Source: JBHJHP01 sp042219855 (GTDB lineage: Bacteria; Bacteroidota; Bacteroidia; Bacteroidales; UBA5342). From it: a stretch of 64,000 nucleotides of DNA. Location of the stretch: the NCBI RefSeq assembly GCF_042219855.1, contig NZ_JBHJHP010000010.1, forward strand, positions 62,001-126,000, written 5' to 3'. Below, in pieces: positions 22,704 to 31,672 of the stretch. Under the pieces are notes generated by a model. That model did no database searches. It was not told where the DNA came from and saw only the letters and a list, made by a program, of their open reading frames with translations. A program made the position numbers and the translations under genes. Every line of letters begins with the position of its first letter. The first letter of the stretch is position 1.

Positions 22704-25631
22704 ATGAAAAGATTAATTCTATTAACCGCCATTTTAACCACCGTAATCTTTTATTCGTGCAACGAGAATAAATATGTTGTTCGTGAGATGGTTGACGAAA
22801 ATGGATATTCCTATGAAAAAGTAACCAACGATCCTACTGATACACGCGTTTATACGCTGGATAACGGGCTGAAGGTTTATCTCTCAGTCAACAAGGATGA
22901 GCCCCGTATTATGACGTATATTTCCGTCAGATCCGGTTCATTAAATGATCCTGAAGAAACCACAGGACTTGCACATTATTTTGAACATCTGTTATTTAAG
23001 GGAACGGCAAAATTCGGTACCTCAAACTGGAAAGCAGAAAAAGTCTATCTGGACAGTATTTCGGATCTTTTTGAAAAGCATAAGGAAGCACAGACAGATG
23101 AAGAAAAGAAAGCAATTTACAGCGAGATAGACCGTTTGTCGCAGATTGCCTCCAGATATGCAATACCAAATGAATACGACCGGATGACCTCGGCCATCGG
23201 AGCAACCGGAACCAATGCATTCACCTCGTACGAAACTACGACTTATGTTAATGAAATTCCGTCGAATGAACTTAAACGCTGGCTGGAAATGGAGCAGGAG
23301 CGCTTTACTGATCCCGTGCTGCGCTTATTCCATACTGAGCTGGAAACAGTGTATGAAGAGTTCAATATGAGCCAGGACAGGGATATGTCGCGGGAGAGAT
23401 CGGTTCTTATGGCAAACCTGTTTCCGAATCATCCGCTGGGAAGAGACATCATCGGTTATCCAAAAGATCTGAAAAATCCATCACAAAAGAACATCATGGA
23501 ATTTTTTCATACCTGGTATGTGCCCAATAACATGGCTGTAATTCTTAGCGGGGACCTTGATTACGAAAAAACCATTCAACTCGTGGATTCTACTTTTGGA
23601 AAATTCAAATCAAAACCGTTACCTGAGATTAAACATCCCAAAGAAGAACCGATTACACATGTGGTTGAGAAAGAAGTTTATGGACCGGAAGCTGAGAATG
23701 TGATGTTTGCCTACCGGTTCAACGGAGAAAAATCGGAAGATAAAAAATACGTTTATATGATTGATATGATCCTGAACAACAGTGTGGCAGGGTTGATCGA
23801 TCTTGATCTGGTTCAGAAGCAGAAAGTATTGAATGCAGGTTGTGGCCCGAGTTTCCAGAGCGATTACGGCATGCACATGTTTTATGGAATCCCGAAACAG
23901 GGGCAGACACTGGAAGAAGTCAAAGATCTGATTCAGGGTGAAATTGAAAAAGTTAAAAAAGGTGAGTTTGAGGATTGGCTGATGGACGCGGTCAACAATA
24001 ACTTTAAAGTCGATATGATCAAACGGACCGAAAGCAATCAACGTGTCAGTTTGCTGCTTGATGCCTTTATATATCAAATGAACCTGGCCGAACTGTTTGA
24101 CTTTTACAATGAAGTGGCAAAAATCACAAAGGATGAACTGGTTGCTTTTGCGAATGAGCACTACAAAGATAATTATGTGGTGGTATACAAACGCACCGGT
24201 GAACCCGGTGATCTGGTAAAAGTGGAAAAGCCGGAAATTACCTCTGTGGAAATCAACAGGGATATACAATCCGACTATCTGAAGCATTTTCTGAGTGAGA
24301 AATCTGATTCTATTGAACCTGTTTTTGTGAATTTTGATGAACTGATTGAACAGAAAGAACTGGAACCCGGACTGGAACTGGATTACATTAAAAACAATAC
24401 CAACGATCTGTTTGAATTAAACTTCATCTGGGATATGGGTGACAGGAATGACCAAAAACTCGCGCTGGCGATGAGTTATCTGTCCTACCTCGGAACAGAT
24501 CATTATACGGCTGAAGATATCAGCAAGGAATTTTATAAAATGGGAATCACCTTTGACTCAAGTGTTGGTGATAACCGATCAATTGTTAAAATATCGGGTC
24601 TAAGTGAGAAGATGTTGCAGGGCCTTGAGCTGATTGAACATTTACTGGCAAGTGCCAAACCTGATTCCGCAGCTTACGAAAATCTGGTGGACAGAATTCT
24701 GAAAAGCAGGAATGATCAGAAAAAGAGTCCTGCGGCAATCAGAACGGCCATGTTAAATTATGCCAAGTATGGTTCCGTTTCACCAATGACAGATATATTG
24801 TCTGAATCGGATTTAAATTCAATGAATCCCAAAGATTTAACGGATGCACTGTCAAGATTCAACAGTTTCAAACACAGGGTGTTCTATTATGGTCCCAAAA
24901 CGGCACCCGAAGTTGCCAACATTATTAAAAAGCACCACCGTGTTGAAGGTGATTTGTCTGATTGTCCGGCTGAGAAAAAATTTGCAACAGAAGATTTCAG
25001 CAAAAAGAATGTGCTGTTTCTCAATTATCCAAAATCACAGGTCGATGTACTTTACCTCGCAAAAGATGTGCCCTACCAGGAAAAAGTGATGATTGATGCC
25101 CATATTTTCAATGAATATTATGGTGGTAATATGAGTTCAATTGTTTTCCAGGAAATAAGAGAAGCTAAAGCTCTGGCCTACTCTGCCTGGGCTGGATATA
25201 TGACCCCGAAAGAGAAAGATGAAAATTTCTTTATCCAGGGTGTTATTTATACCCAGGCTGATAAAATGCTGGATGCTGTATCTGCAATGGATGGGCTTCT
25301 TGAGACGATGGTTGTTTCAGAAAACCCGTTTCATATTGCCTGCAATAACATTGTAAAGAATATCCAGACTGACAGGATTACCAAACAAAGGATCTTCTGG
25401 ACCTGGCTTGCCAATGAGAAAAAAGGCATAGATCACGATATTCGTAAAGATTATTACGAAGCTGCACAGACAATGACACTGGATGATGTACAGAATTTCT
25501 TTGATACCCACATAAAAGATAAACAATATACCTATGTTATTATTGGTGATCAGAAAGTTGTAACAAACGATAAGCTCAAATCCATTGCACCGGTCAAAAC
25601 ACTGACACTTGAAGATGTATTCGGATATTAA
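22704..25631 (+). CDS. M16-family zinc peptidase lipoprotein (insulinase-like)
   Basis: This 975-residue protein has an SPII signal (IFYSC, C19), so it should be an envelope lipoprotein. The inverted zinc motif HxxEH is H91-Y-F-E94-H95, and a downstream Glu in ETVYEEF fits the third metal ligand. The length covers two M16 repeats, the second lacking the zinc motif, as in pitrilysin/PqqL-type single-chain enzymes. Such enzymes degrade peptides or process exported proteins. It is monocistronic, with a terminator at 25661-25692. It lies directly downstream of the chaperone-usher-like cluster, but a 134-bp gap with its own promoter-like box suggests independent expression. Confidence 0.9.
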   Translation: MKRLILLTAILTTVIFYSCNENKYVVREMVDENGYSYEKVTNDPTDTRVYTLDNGLKVYLSVNKDEPRIMTYISVRSGSLNDPEETTGLAHYFEHLLFKGTAKFGTSNWKAEKVYLDSISDLFEKHKEAQTDEEKKAIYSEIDRLSQIASRYAIPNEYDRMTSAIGATGTNAFTSYETTTYVNEIPSNELKRWLEMEQERFTDPVLRLFHTELETVYEEFNMSQDRDMSRERSVLMANLFPNHPLGRDIIGYPKDLKNPSQKNIMEFFHTWYVPNNMAVILSGDLDYEKTIQLVDSTFGKFKSKPLPEIKHPKEEPITHVVEKEVYGPEAENVMFAYRFNGEKSEDKKYVYMIDMILNNSVAGLIDLDLVQKQKVLNAGCGPSFQSDYGMHMFYGIPKQGQTLEEVKDLIQGEIEKVKKGEFEDWLMDAVNNNFKVDMIKRTESNQRVSLLLDAFIYQMNLAELFDFYNEVAKITKDELVAFANEHYKDNYVVVYKRTGEPGDLVKVEKPEITSVEINRDIQSDYLKHFLSEKSDSIEPVFVNFDELIEQKELEPGLELDYIKNNTNDLFELNFIWDMGDRNDQKLALAMSYLSYLGTDHYTAEDISKEFYKMGITFDSSVGDNRSIVKISGLSEKMLQGLELIEHLLASAKPDSAAYENLVDRILKSRNDQKKSPAAIRTAMLNYAKYGSVSPMTDILSESDLNSMNPKDLTDALSRFNSFKHRVFYYGPKTAPEVANIIKKHHRVEGDLSDCPAEKKFATEDFSKKNVLFLNYPKSQVDVLYLAKDVPYQEKVMIDAHIFNEYYGGNMSSIVFQEIREAKALAYSAWAGYMTPKEKDENFFIQGVIYTQADKMLDAVSAMDGLLETMVVSENPFHIACNNIVKNIQTDRITKQRIFWTWLANEKKGIDHDIRKDYYEAAQTMTLDDVQNFFDTHIKDKQYTYVIIGDQKVVTNDKLKSIAPVKTLTLEDVFGY

Positions 25632-25660
25632 AATATTAGTAGTAAGATCAAAATAGTATA

Positions 25661-25692
25661 GAAACGCTGCCGTTTAAGGTGGCGTTTCTTGT
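25661..25692 (+). terminator. Rho-independent terminator of the M16 peptidase gene
   Basis: GAAACGCTGCC (25661-25671) pairs with GGTGGCGTTTC (25678-25688), with two G-U pairs, around a 6-nt loop, followed by TTGTTT. It lies 30 bp after the stop. Confidence 0.65.
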
Positions 25693-26186
25693 TTGGAAAC
25701 AGTTCCTGGACCTTAACTTCACCACAAAGGACACAAAGCTCGACACCAAGGCTATAAGGTGTGTTTCTTAATGCCAGTATTATAATCAGTTTTCCGGTTA
25801 AAGCTTCAGAGATTCCTCGTTACACCTGGAATTACAGGCATTTACTGGTTGTTGGGCTGGAGGATGTGAACCTAAAAGACTGTCATTCTGAGCGTAGTAA
25901 AATGAAGCGAAGAATCTATAAGTCATATAGATTTATAGCCGGACAATAATGATTTAAAATATCTTATTCAGTTATAGCTTAAGGGTCAGGTCGATGTAAA
26001 GATATCGTTTGAATATAACAGTTTATAAGTTAAAAAACTCCCCTGTCATGATGTACCTATCATGACACCCCCTTTTTGAAAATGGGGGACATTGAAAACG
26101 ATCAGACTTATGATGTTTAATATAAGGACATTAAATGAAGACAGGCGATTGGCTAATTAATCCCGGTGATGAAAAAACGACATAAA
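25693..26186. other. Non-coding region with dispersed-repeat sequence
   Basis: No gene is supported in these 494 bp. TTCACCACAAAGGACACAAAG (here split across 25719-25739) and TGTCATTCTGAGCG with GAAGCGAAGAATCTAT (25881-25919) are of the type found as scattered intergenic repeats in many Bacteroidota genomes. A short open frame across it gives a CHSERS peptide, a familiar artefact of that repeat. Two hairpins near 26044-26088 complete the region. Confidence 0.55.
26044..26088. repeat. Two adjacent inverted repeats
   Basis: TGTCATGA (26044-26051) pairs with TCATGACA (26060-26067); directly after it CCCCCTTTTT pairs with AAATGGGGG up to 26088 with one mismatch. These look like another REP-type element; no gene end is near enough for a terminator role. 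Confidence 0.55.
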
Positions 26187-26215
26187 AAAAGCGGTAGAGA
26201 GTATCCACCGCTTTT
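26187..26215 (-). terminator. Terminator of the secreted-protein gene on the minus strand
   Basis: AAAAGCGGT (26187-26195) pairs with ACCGCTTTT (26207-26215). Read on the minus strand the stem is followed by a run of Ts (complement of 26184-26190), 20 bp after the stop of the gene at 26236-27276. Confidence 0.8.
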
Positions 26216-26235
26216 CTGAATTATGACTTCTAAAA

Positions 26236-27276
26236 TTATTTAGTTACCATTACTTTAGCTGTTGTTCCACCAATTTCAACGATATAGATGCCTTTAGGAC
26301 ATTCTACGAAATCACTGGTAACACCTTTAGCCACAACTTTTCCTGAAATGGAATATATACTGGCATTTGATTCTGCCGGTACTCTTATACCACCGCTTAC
26401 AGCATAAGCAGAAGCACTCTCAATCTGAGTTTTTTCAATACTGGTTGCTAAAAAGCTAAAATCAGCCAGCGTTTCCGGTACAGCCAACTCTGCTAACATA
26501 TAAATTGCATTTCTCCAAATTGTCAATCCTTCTGCTGTCATCGCACATTTATCTGCATAGTCAGTGTTTCTTGTTACACCAACATTATATCCCAATATAA
26601 TTACACGGTTTTGAAGTGTTGCATCATCAATTGTTGAGCCTGCAGCAAAATCGGAAAAAGATATGGCCACATCAGAAGCTCCTTCAGGATATGCAAGCAA
26701 TGTATTATCAGGTACTACATTTCCTGTATTATACTGCAGACCTCTAACGCCTGTACTACCATCATCTGCTACACCACCTTTCATTGCAGTAATAACACCT
26801 GATGATACATCTATCCCTTTAAATAAATCACTTGTGCCATCAACAATTGTCAGGTTATAAACATTTTCTGCATTTGTTGAAGCTCCATCGCTGGTTGTGA
26901 ATGCTTTACCCGCTTGAAACGCATATATTTTATCATATAAAGTAGGAGCTGGTAATGTTGCTAAAGCCGCAGCACCAGTAGGCTTCCAGAATTCATCACT
27001 TGAACCTAAACCATCATGTAAAATAATAACATCATAACCTGAAAGGTCAACAGGACTTTGTGTGTCCGGGTCAATACCTCCTGCTTCCAAAACTTTTACA
27101 GTAACATTGAAATTTGGATCTGCGTTCAGCATTTGAATAATTACATCATTATTCTCAGGCCACATGTTTGCAGCAGGATTAGATCTTAAAGTTGTACAAT
27201 ACACTACATTCTTTTGCGCATTTGCAAAGGCTACTAAAAGTGTAAAAGCAATTAAAAGTGTAAAGATTCTCTTCAT
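26236..27276 (-). CDS. T9SS-exported protein, ThuA-like or flavodoxin-like fold, function unknown
   Basis: This 346-residue protein has a signal peptide ending at FANAQ. The first part (NVVYCTTLRSNPAAN, then LSGYDVIILHDGLG) alternates strands and helices and recalls ThuA-like or class-I-glutamine-amidotransferase-like folds, with no catalytic triad recognised. The last 50 residues (ASIYSISGKVVAKG and KGIYIVEIGGTTAKVMV) are a T9SS type A sorting domain, so the protein should be secreted or attached to the cell surface. A perfect LacI-type palindrome lies about 100 bp upstream. A terminator follows. It is a single gene. Confidence 0.7.
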   Translation of the reverse strand: MKRIFTLLIAFTLLVAFANAQKNVVYCTTLRSNPAANMWPENNDVIIQMLNADPNFNVTVKVLEAGGIDPDTQSPVDLSGYDVIILHDGLGSSDEFWKPTGAAALATLPAPTLYDKIYAFQAGKAFTTSDGASTNAENVYNLTIVDGTSDLFKGIDVSSGVITAMKGGVADDGSTGVRGLQYNTGNVVPDNTLLAYPEGASDVAISFSDFAAGSTIDDATLQNRVIILGYNVGVTRNTDYADKCAMTAEGLTIWRNAIYMLAELAVPETLADFSFLATSIEKTQIESASAYAVSGGIRVPAESNASIYSISGKVVAKGVTSDFVECPKGIYIVEIGGTTAKVMVTK

Positions 27277-27377
27277 ACCATTATAAATTTTTATGAGTTT
27301 AACATAGTAATATCAGCACTAAAATATAAAAAAAATAGCAGACTTGCAGAATCTGAAAGGGATAAAGTGAAAAAAAA

Positions 27378-27391
27378 TGTAAACGTTTACA
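27378..27391 (-). promoter_or_regulatory. Perfect 14-bp palindrome, LacI/GalR-type operator
   Basis: TGTAAACGTTTACA is a perfect palindrome with the central CG of LacI/GalR-family operators. It lies 102 bp upstream of the start of the T9SS-exported protein gene, in the 146-bp gap after the antiporter gene. No LacI-type regulator gene is in the window. Confidence 0.65.
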
Positions 27392-27422
27392 ACGAAGTTT
27401 TTCAATACCGGCTTCAACGCCA

Positions 27423-28610
27423 TCAGAAGTTGCAGGCACTTAGTCTTTTCCGGAATAAACGGTGAATCAGAGAAATCCAGAACGGACTGACGATAAGGGA
27501 AAGCGTTATAGCACTTATAATAATCTGGTATTCTTCGTTATTTAAAATGCCGTTGAGGTGTGCTGTAGCACCGATAATAAAACTGAACTCTCCGATCTGA
27601 GCCAGAAGGGAACCGGCATAAATGCTGTTGCACAAGGGTGCTTTAAATATTTTAAACACCACTCCGTTAATAATATTGTTGATAACCAGTACAGTAACCA
27701 CAAGAATTATCACCCGCATGTAATTATCCAGAAAGAAGGAGATGTCCAGCATCAGACCTATGGATACAAAAAACATGGCTACAAAAATGATGTGAAATGC
27801 ATGCAGACTTGAATGCACCCAGTGCGTGGATCGGGAAGAGGCCACTATTATTCCTGCCACAAAAGCGCCCAGAGCGGCAGAGAGATGAAATATGGCAGTC
27901 AGTATTGAAAATCCGAAGCAGATAAAAAAGGCGATAAAAACCTGTAGTTCATGATCTCTCAGAATGAGTTTTTCAAAGGGGAGTTTAATGTGTTTTTTGT
28001 AAAATATCCAGGCCAGAATACCTATAATGAATACTGAACCAACTGCCTGCAGAATAATCTCCTGCATCTCGGGTTTGTCGCCTCCCATATAGTTAATGCT
28101 TAACATCATGGGAACGATTAAGATATCCTGTGCCAGCAGGATGGCTATGACCTGTTGGCCTACCTTCGTTTCAATTTCTTTTCTGCTTTCAAGAACCTTA
28201 ATGATGACAGCCGTGCTGCTTAAACTGATCAGAAATCCAAAAATTATGATCTTATTGAAATTCCAGTCAAATATGGAGCTGATAGCGGCTATGGCCAGAA
28301 TACTGAATATAATCTGAAACAAGGTACCTATTAAAGCCAGTTTCCAGTTCTTTATCAGTGAATCCAGCGAAAGTTCCATGCCCAGGAAAAAGAGGAGGAG
28401 AACCAGACCTAAAGACCCGAAATCAGAAATCAGAGCCTCATTTGTGATCAGACCAAACACATGAGGCCCAACAAGAATACCAACCAGGATATATGAAATA
28501 ATGGAAGGTTGTTTTAAAAGGTTAAAGATAAATCCTGCTGCAATAATGACCATTGAAAGTAAAACGATGTTAGAAAAAACAGGATTTATTTCGGTAACCA
28601 GAAAAGGCAT
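27423..28610 (-). CDS. Cation:proton antiporter (CPA2 family, KefB/NapA-like membrane domain)
   Basis: This 395-residue inner-membrane protein consists of about 12 hydrophobic segments. Motifs typical of monovalent cation:proton antiporter-2 proteins are visible: GYxLVGxLxGPHxFG-like residues near 37-55 (YILVGILVGPHVFG), LFFLGMELSLDSL near residue 75, and SLSSTAVIIKVLE near residue 128. There is no C-terminal RCK/TrkA domain, so it is a short form. It should exchange Na+ or K+ for protons. It is transcribed in the same direction as the T9SS gene downstream but separated by a regulatory-looking gap. Confidence 0.88.
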   Translation of the reverse strand: MPFLVTEINPVFSNIVLLSMVIIAAGFIFNLLKQPSIISYILVGILVGPHVFGLITNEALISDFGSLGLVLLLFFLGMELSLDSLIKNWKLALIGTLFQIIFSILAIAAISSIFDWNFNKIIIFGFLISLSSTAVIIKVLESRKEIETKVGQQVIAILLAQDILIVPMMLSINYMGGDKPEMQEIILQAVGSVFIIGILAWIFYKKHIKLPFEKLILRDHELQVFIAFFICFGFSILTAIFHLSAALGAFVAGIIVASSRSTHWVHSSLHAFHIIFVAMFFVSIGLMLDISFFLDNYMRVIILVVTVLVINNIINGVVFKIFKAPLCNSIYAGSLLAQIGEFSFIIGATAHLNGILNNEEYQIIISAITLSLIVSPFWISLIHRLFRKRLSACNF

Positions 28611-28701
28611 ATTGTTAAGTTTTAAGTTAAATCAGCAGATCACAACTGCTATTCACAAAAATAACTTATTTACTTTTCTTAGTCAATCACATTTATAAAA
28701 T

Positions 28702-28734
28702 AAAGAACCCCGGAATTGAATTCAGGGGTTCTTT
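28702..28734 (-). terminator. Terminator of the pectate lyase gene and SusCD locus
   Basis: AAAGAACCCC (28702-28711) pairs with GGGGTTCTTT (28725-28734), with an inner GAATT/AATTC stem. On the minus strand it follows the lyase stop by about 20 bp and runs into a T-rich tail. Confidence 0.8.
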
Positions 28735-28752
28735 CATCTGTCTACTGTAAAT

Positions 28753-31539
28753 TTATAACTTAATTACCTTCTGAATATACCTGTTTTGTCTGCCCTGAAT
28801 TCTGCAGGTATAAATGCCGGCCTTTAAATTGCCTGCACCGGTTATTTTCAGGACGGAACCTGAAGTTATATCCGAAAGCACCAGTTGACCTGATACATTA
28901 TAAATCTGAACATTTAACGGCTGTGCATTCTGTTCAGGATTTGTAATGTTGAGTTCAGTACTAAACGGTACCGGGTAAACTTCAAGACCTTTTGTTTCAA
29001 GTTCATTAATGGCACTTACAGAAGAGTTATATACATACTGTATCTCAGCAGAAGTAAGTGCGGCATTAAAAATGTTCAGCTCATCCAGTGAGCCTTTATA
29101 CGGTGTATCATAAGCAGTATTGTTATTTCCGATAGCCAGATCTCCGGTCTCGCCAATATTGCCGGTGCCATCGGTGGTGGATTTCACAAAATTACCATCA
29201 ATGTAAACTTTTAACTGATCCTGCTCCACATCACGTATAAAGGTGATAAAATGCCATTGGTTATTAAAATACTGATTTGGATTACTGGTCAGGTCAATCA
29301 CCGTTTTAGTGGAATTATCATCTATTCCGAAGGTAAAACGATCTCCTTTTTTCAATTGTATCCCGATCCATTTTCCGGTTCCGCCATTATCCGTATTGTG
29401 TGTTCCCTTGTGCAGCACATATACATCCTCTCCGTTTGCATTCACATCGGCTTTCATCCAGAATGTGATGGTAAAGGAGGTATTATTCAAATAAAGTTCA
29501 GGGTAATAGGGGACAACCATACCGGTTTGCGTCGTTGTAGGGTTCAGGTAAACACAATTATTAACTTTTCCGGACAACCATACCGGTGTGATATTTTTTG
29601 CCACTGCATTCTCTGTGCCTGCTTCATTTGCTGCTGTTGTACCACTTGTTTCATCAAAAGGAATGTACAGAACCTTTTGCAGACTTCCGGCTGCTGTGGT
29701 AAACGACCAGGTCAGACCTTCTTCGCTTCCTAAATCGTTGGTAGCTTTCACTCTCCAGTAATATGTATTAGCTGCATCGAGCGAACCGGCAAACCATGAT
29801 TTATCTGTGAGGTTTTCTGCTACAAGACTCATATTCTCACTGCTTGTGCCAAAATAAACGTCATAGTAAAGTGTGCCTCCCAGGCTGTTGGTTGTATTCT
29901 CCCAGGTTAGGTATACATCGTTAATTAAAGAAAGCGTTGAACTATTACCGGGTGAAGGAGAGGAGCAGGCAACCGGTGGCATTGGTGCATCATCGGTTTT
30001 TGCCGATATAACATCTGAATAGCTTGAACTCGCTGAAGCAGTAGTCGCTTTTAACCTGAAGAAATAGGTCGTGCTGCTTGTCAGATTCGGTATGGTAACC
30101 GTAGTCTGATCTCCTGTAACATAAACTGATTTACTGAAATTACCGGCTGATGTACCATATTCGATATATATCTGATCAGCTTCATCGTTATTGATCCATT
30201 TTAGAGAAACAGCATCCTGGGTTGTATTTGTGACATACACATTTGTAGGATATTTCAAAAATGGCATAACCGGCCCGCTGATGGAATTGATGTAGTTTTC
30301 TATATTGGCATATCCGTTTGCCGCAATTGTCATGGCATCGTTACTGTTTTTATTTAAACTGTTTGCCTCTTCCCAGTCATCAGGCATACCATCTTTATCG
30401 GAATCAAGGGGTTTAGGCCCGTTAAAAACATAACCAAGACCACCATTGGGAATGCCGTTGCTGTTTTCATCCATTACAATAGCTCCGGATGTTCCATAGG
30501 AAGAAAGCTGGCTAATGAGCAGTTCATCTACCGCATCCCGGGCAATATAGGGACCGGCATTTTCAATAATGTGTGCTACGGCATCCTGCGCTGAGAGTAA
30601 GGTATTAACTCCTGGATGGTTATACGGAGTTGTTTCAACTGTTGCTGTTTTATAGTCTCCGCTCCCCAGAAGTGTACCATCAAGTGTTCCATCCTTATCG
30701 GTATCGAGCCAGTTGTCAGACTGATAAACATGATAAAAGGAAGTTGTTCCTGAGACATAACTGTCGGAACTGCTGGAAGGGCCGGCAATAAAATAATTTC
30801 CAAGAAGATTACAGTGAGAATCTGCATTTTCGGTATCACCCATTATCAAGCCACGTGAACCCCAGTTGTACAGGACATTGTTAATAATTTCGTGTTCAAA
30901 CCTGATTTTCGGATTACGGGTATTGTTATCAATCCAGAGTGTTCGAATAATGGAAATCGGGCCACATTGAATGAGACCTCCGGTTGAATGGCCATGCCAG
31001 TCAGCACCCTGTCCTATAATACAGTCCTGAATGGTGATGTTTTCAGCATCGCCACTGTTAATATCAAAGGTTCCATCAGCTCCCCATGTAACGGACACAT
31101 GATCGAACATCATATTGTCCGCATTATCGGAAATAGACATGGCATCTACGCCACTTCCGGCAGCCCGCGCCAGGCGTACCCTGAGGTATCTGATGATGTT
31201 ATTCCCGGAATTACTGTTAAATGCCAGTCTGTTGCCAAACAGTGTAATTCCATCACCCGGTGCCGTTTGCCCTGCCACGGTAACGTTACGGCTGACCACC
31301 ACAACACTTTCAAGTCTGATAATGCCGCCAACATCAAATACAACGATGCGGTTTGGTTGACTTACTGCATCGCGGAATGATCCTGAACCGCTGTCATTCA
31401 GATTTGTAACATGATATACTGTTCCTGTTCTTCCTCCTATTGCATATCTCCCAAAACCTTCTGCACCCGGAAAAGCCAGCTGCTGTGCATTAATTGTTAT
31501 GGTTATAAAAAGTGTTGCAATTAATAGTATCTGTTTCAT
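28753..31539 (-). CDS. Secreted pectate lyase (PL1-like) with FN3, LamG-like and T9SS domains
   Basis: This 928-residue extracellular enzyme has a signal peptide (to INAQ) and a right-handed beta-helix starting AFPGAEGFGRYAIGGRTG, typical of polysaccharide lyase family 1 pectate lyases of Bacteroidota, with the FDVGG, MFDHVS and N-N-V-L-Y-N segments. About residues 20-430 form the lyase. Two fibronectin-III-like domains follow (about 430-520 and 525-630), then a LamG/concanavalin-like lectin domain (about 635-840) and a C-terminal T9SS sorting domain (VYPVPFSTELNI, LKAGIYTCRI). It should cleave polygalacturonate outside the cell. It is the last gene of the SusCD/fasciclin locus, which points to pectin-like glycans as substrate. 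Confidence 0.85.
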   Translation of the reverse strand: MKQILLIATLFITITINAQQLAFPGAEGFGRYAIGGRTGTVYHVTNLNDSGSGSFRDAVSQPNRIVVFDVGGIIRLESVVVVSRNVTVAGQTAPGDGITLFGNRLAFNSNSGNNIIRYLRVRLARAAGSGVDAMSISDNADNMMFDHVSVTWGADGTFDINSGDAENITIQDCIIGQGADWHGHSTGGLIQCGPISIIRTLWIDNNTRNPKIRFEHEIINNVLYNWGSRGLIMGDTENADSHCNLLGNYFIAGPSSSSDSYVSGTTSFYHVYQSDNWLDTDKDGTLDGTLLGSGDYKTATVETTPYNHPGVNTLLSAQDAVAHIIENAGPYIARDAVDELLISQLSSYGTSGAIVMDENSNGIPNGGLGYVFNGPKPLDSDKDGMPDDWEEANSLNKNSNDAMTIAANGYANIENYINSISGPVMPFLKYPTNVYVTNTTQDAVSLKWINNDEADQIYIEYGTSAGNFSKSVYVTGDQTTVTIPNLTSSTTYFFRLKATTASASSSYSDVISAKTDDAPMPPVACSSPSPGNSSTLSLINDVYLTWENTTNSLGGTLYYDVYFGTSSENMSLVAENLTDKSWFAGSLDAANTYYWRVKATNDLGSEEGLTWSFTTAAGSLQKVLYIPFDETSGTTAANEAGTENAVAKNITPVWLSGKVNNCVYLNPTTTQTGMVVPYYPELYLNNTSFTITFWMKADVNANGEDVYVLHKGTHNTDNGGTGKWIGIQLKKGDRFTFGIDDNSTKTVIDLTSNPNQYFNNQWHFITFIRDVEQDQLKVYIDGNFVKSTTDGTGNIGETGDLAIGNNNTAYDTPYKGSLDELNIFNAALTSAEIQYVYNSSVSAINELETKGLEVYPVPFSTELNITNPEQNAQPLNVQIYNVSGQLVLSDITSGSVLKITGAGNLKAGIYTCRIQGRQNRYIQKVIKL

Positions 31540-31632
31540 CCGTATAAATTTTCAGGTTTGTCCAGGCAGTTGTGTCAGCTTGTTTTCGTTTGAATCACTC
31601 CTGCCATTTGATCATTTGTAATATCGTATAAA

Positions 31633-31669
31633 AAAACAGGAGAGAAGTTTGTGTCTGCTCTCCTGTTTT
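31633..31669 (-). terminator. Hairpin between SusD and the pectate lyase gene
   Basis: AAAACAGGAGAG (31633-31644) pairs with CTCTCCTGTTTT (31658-31669), a 12-bp perfect stem, with a T-rich tail on the minus strand. It lies a few bases after the SusD stop, so the lyase gene may depend on read-through or a promoter of its own. Confidence 0.75.
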
Positions 31670-31672
31670 GGA

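Noticed and set aside
23619..24287. 222-residue minus-strand open frame
   Set aside because: It lies wholly inside the M16 peptidase gene on the other strand and has no domain features; it is an antisense shadow.
25761..25949. 62-residue open frame with CHSERS peptide
   Set aside because: This peptide is a known type of artefact from the CATTCTGAGCG dispersed repeat.
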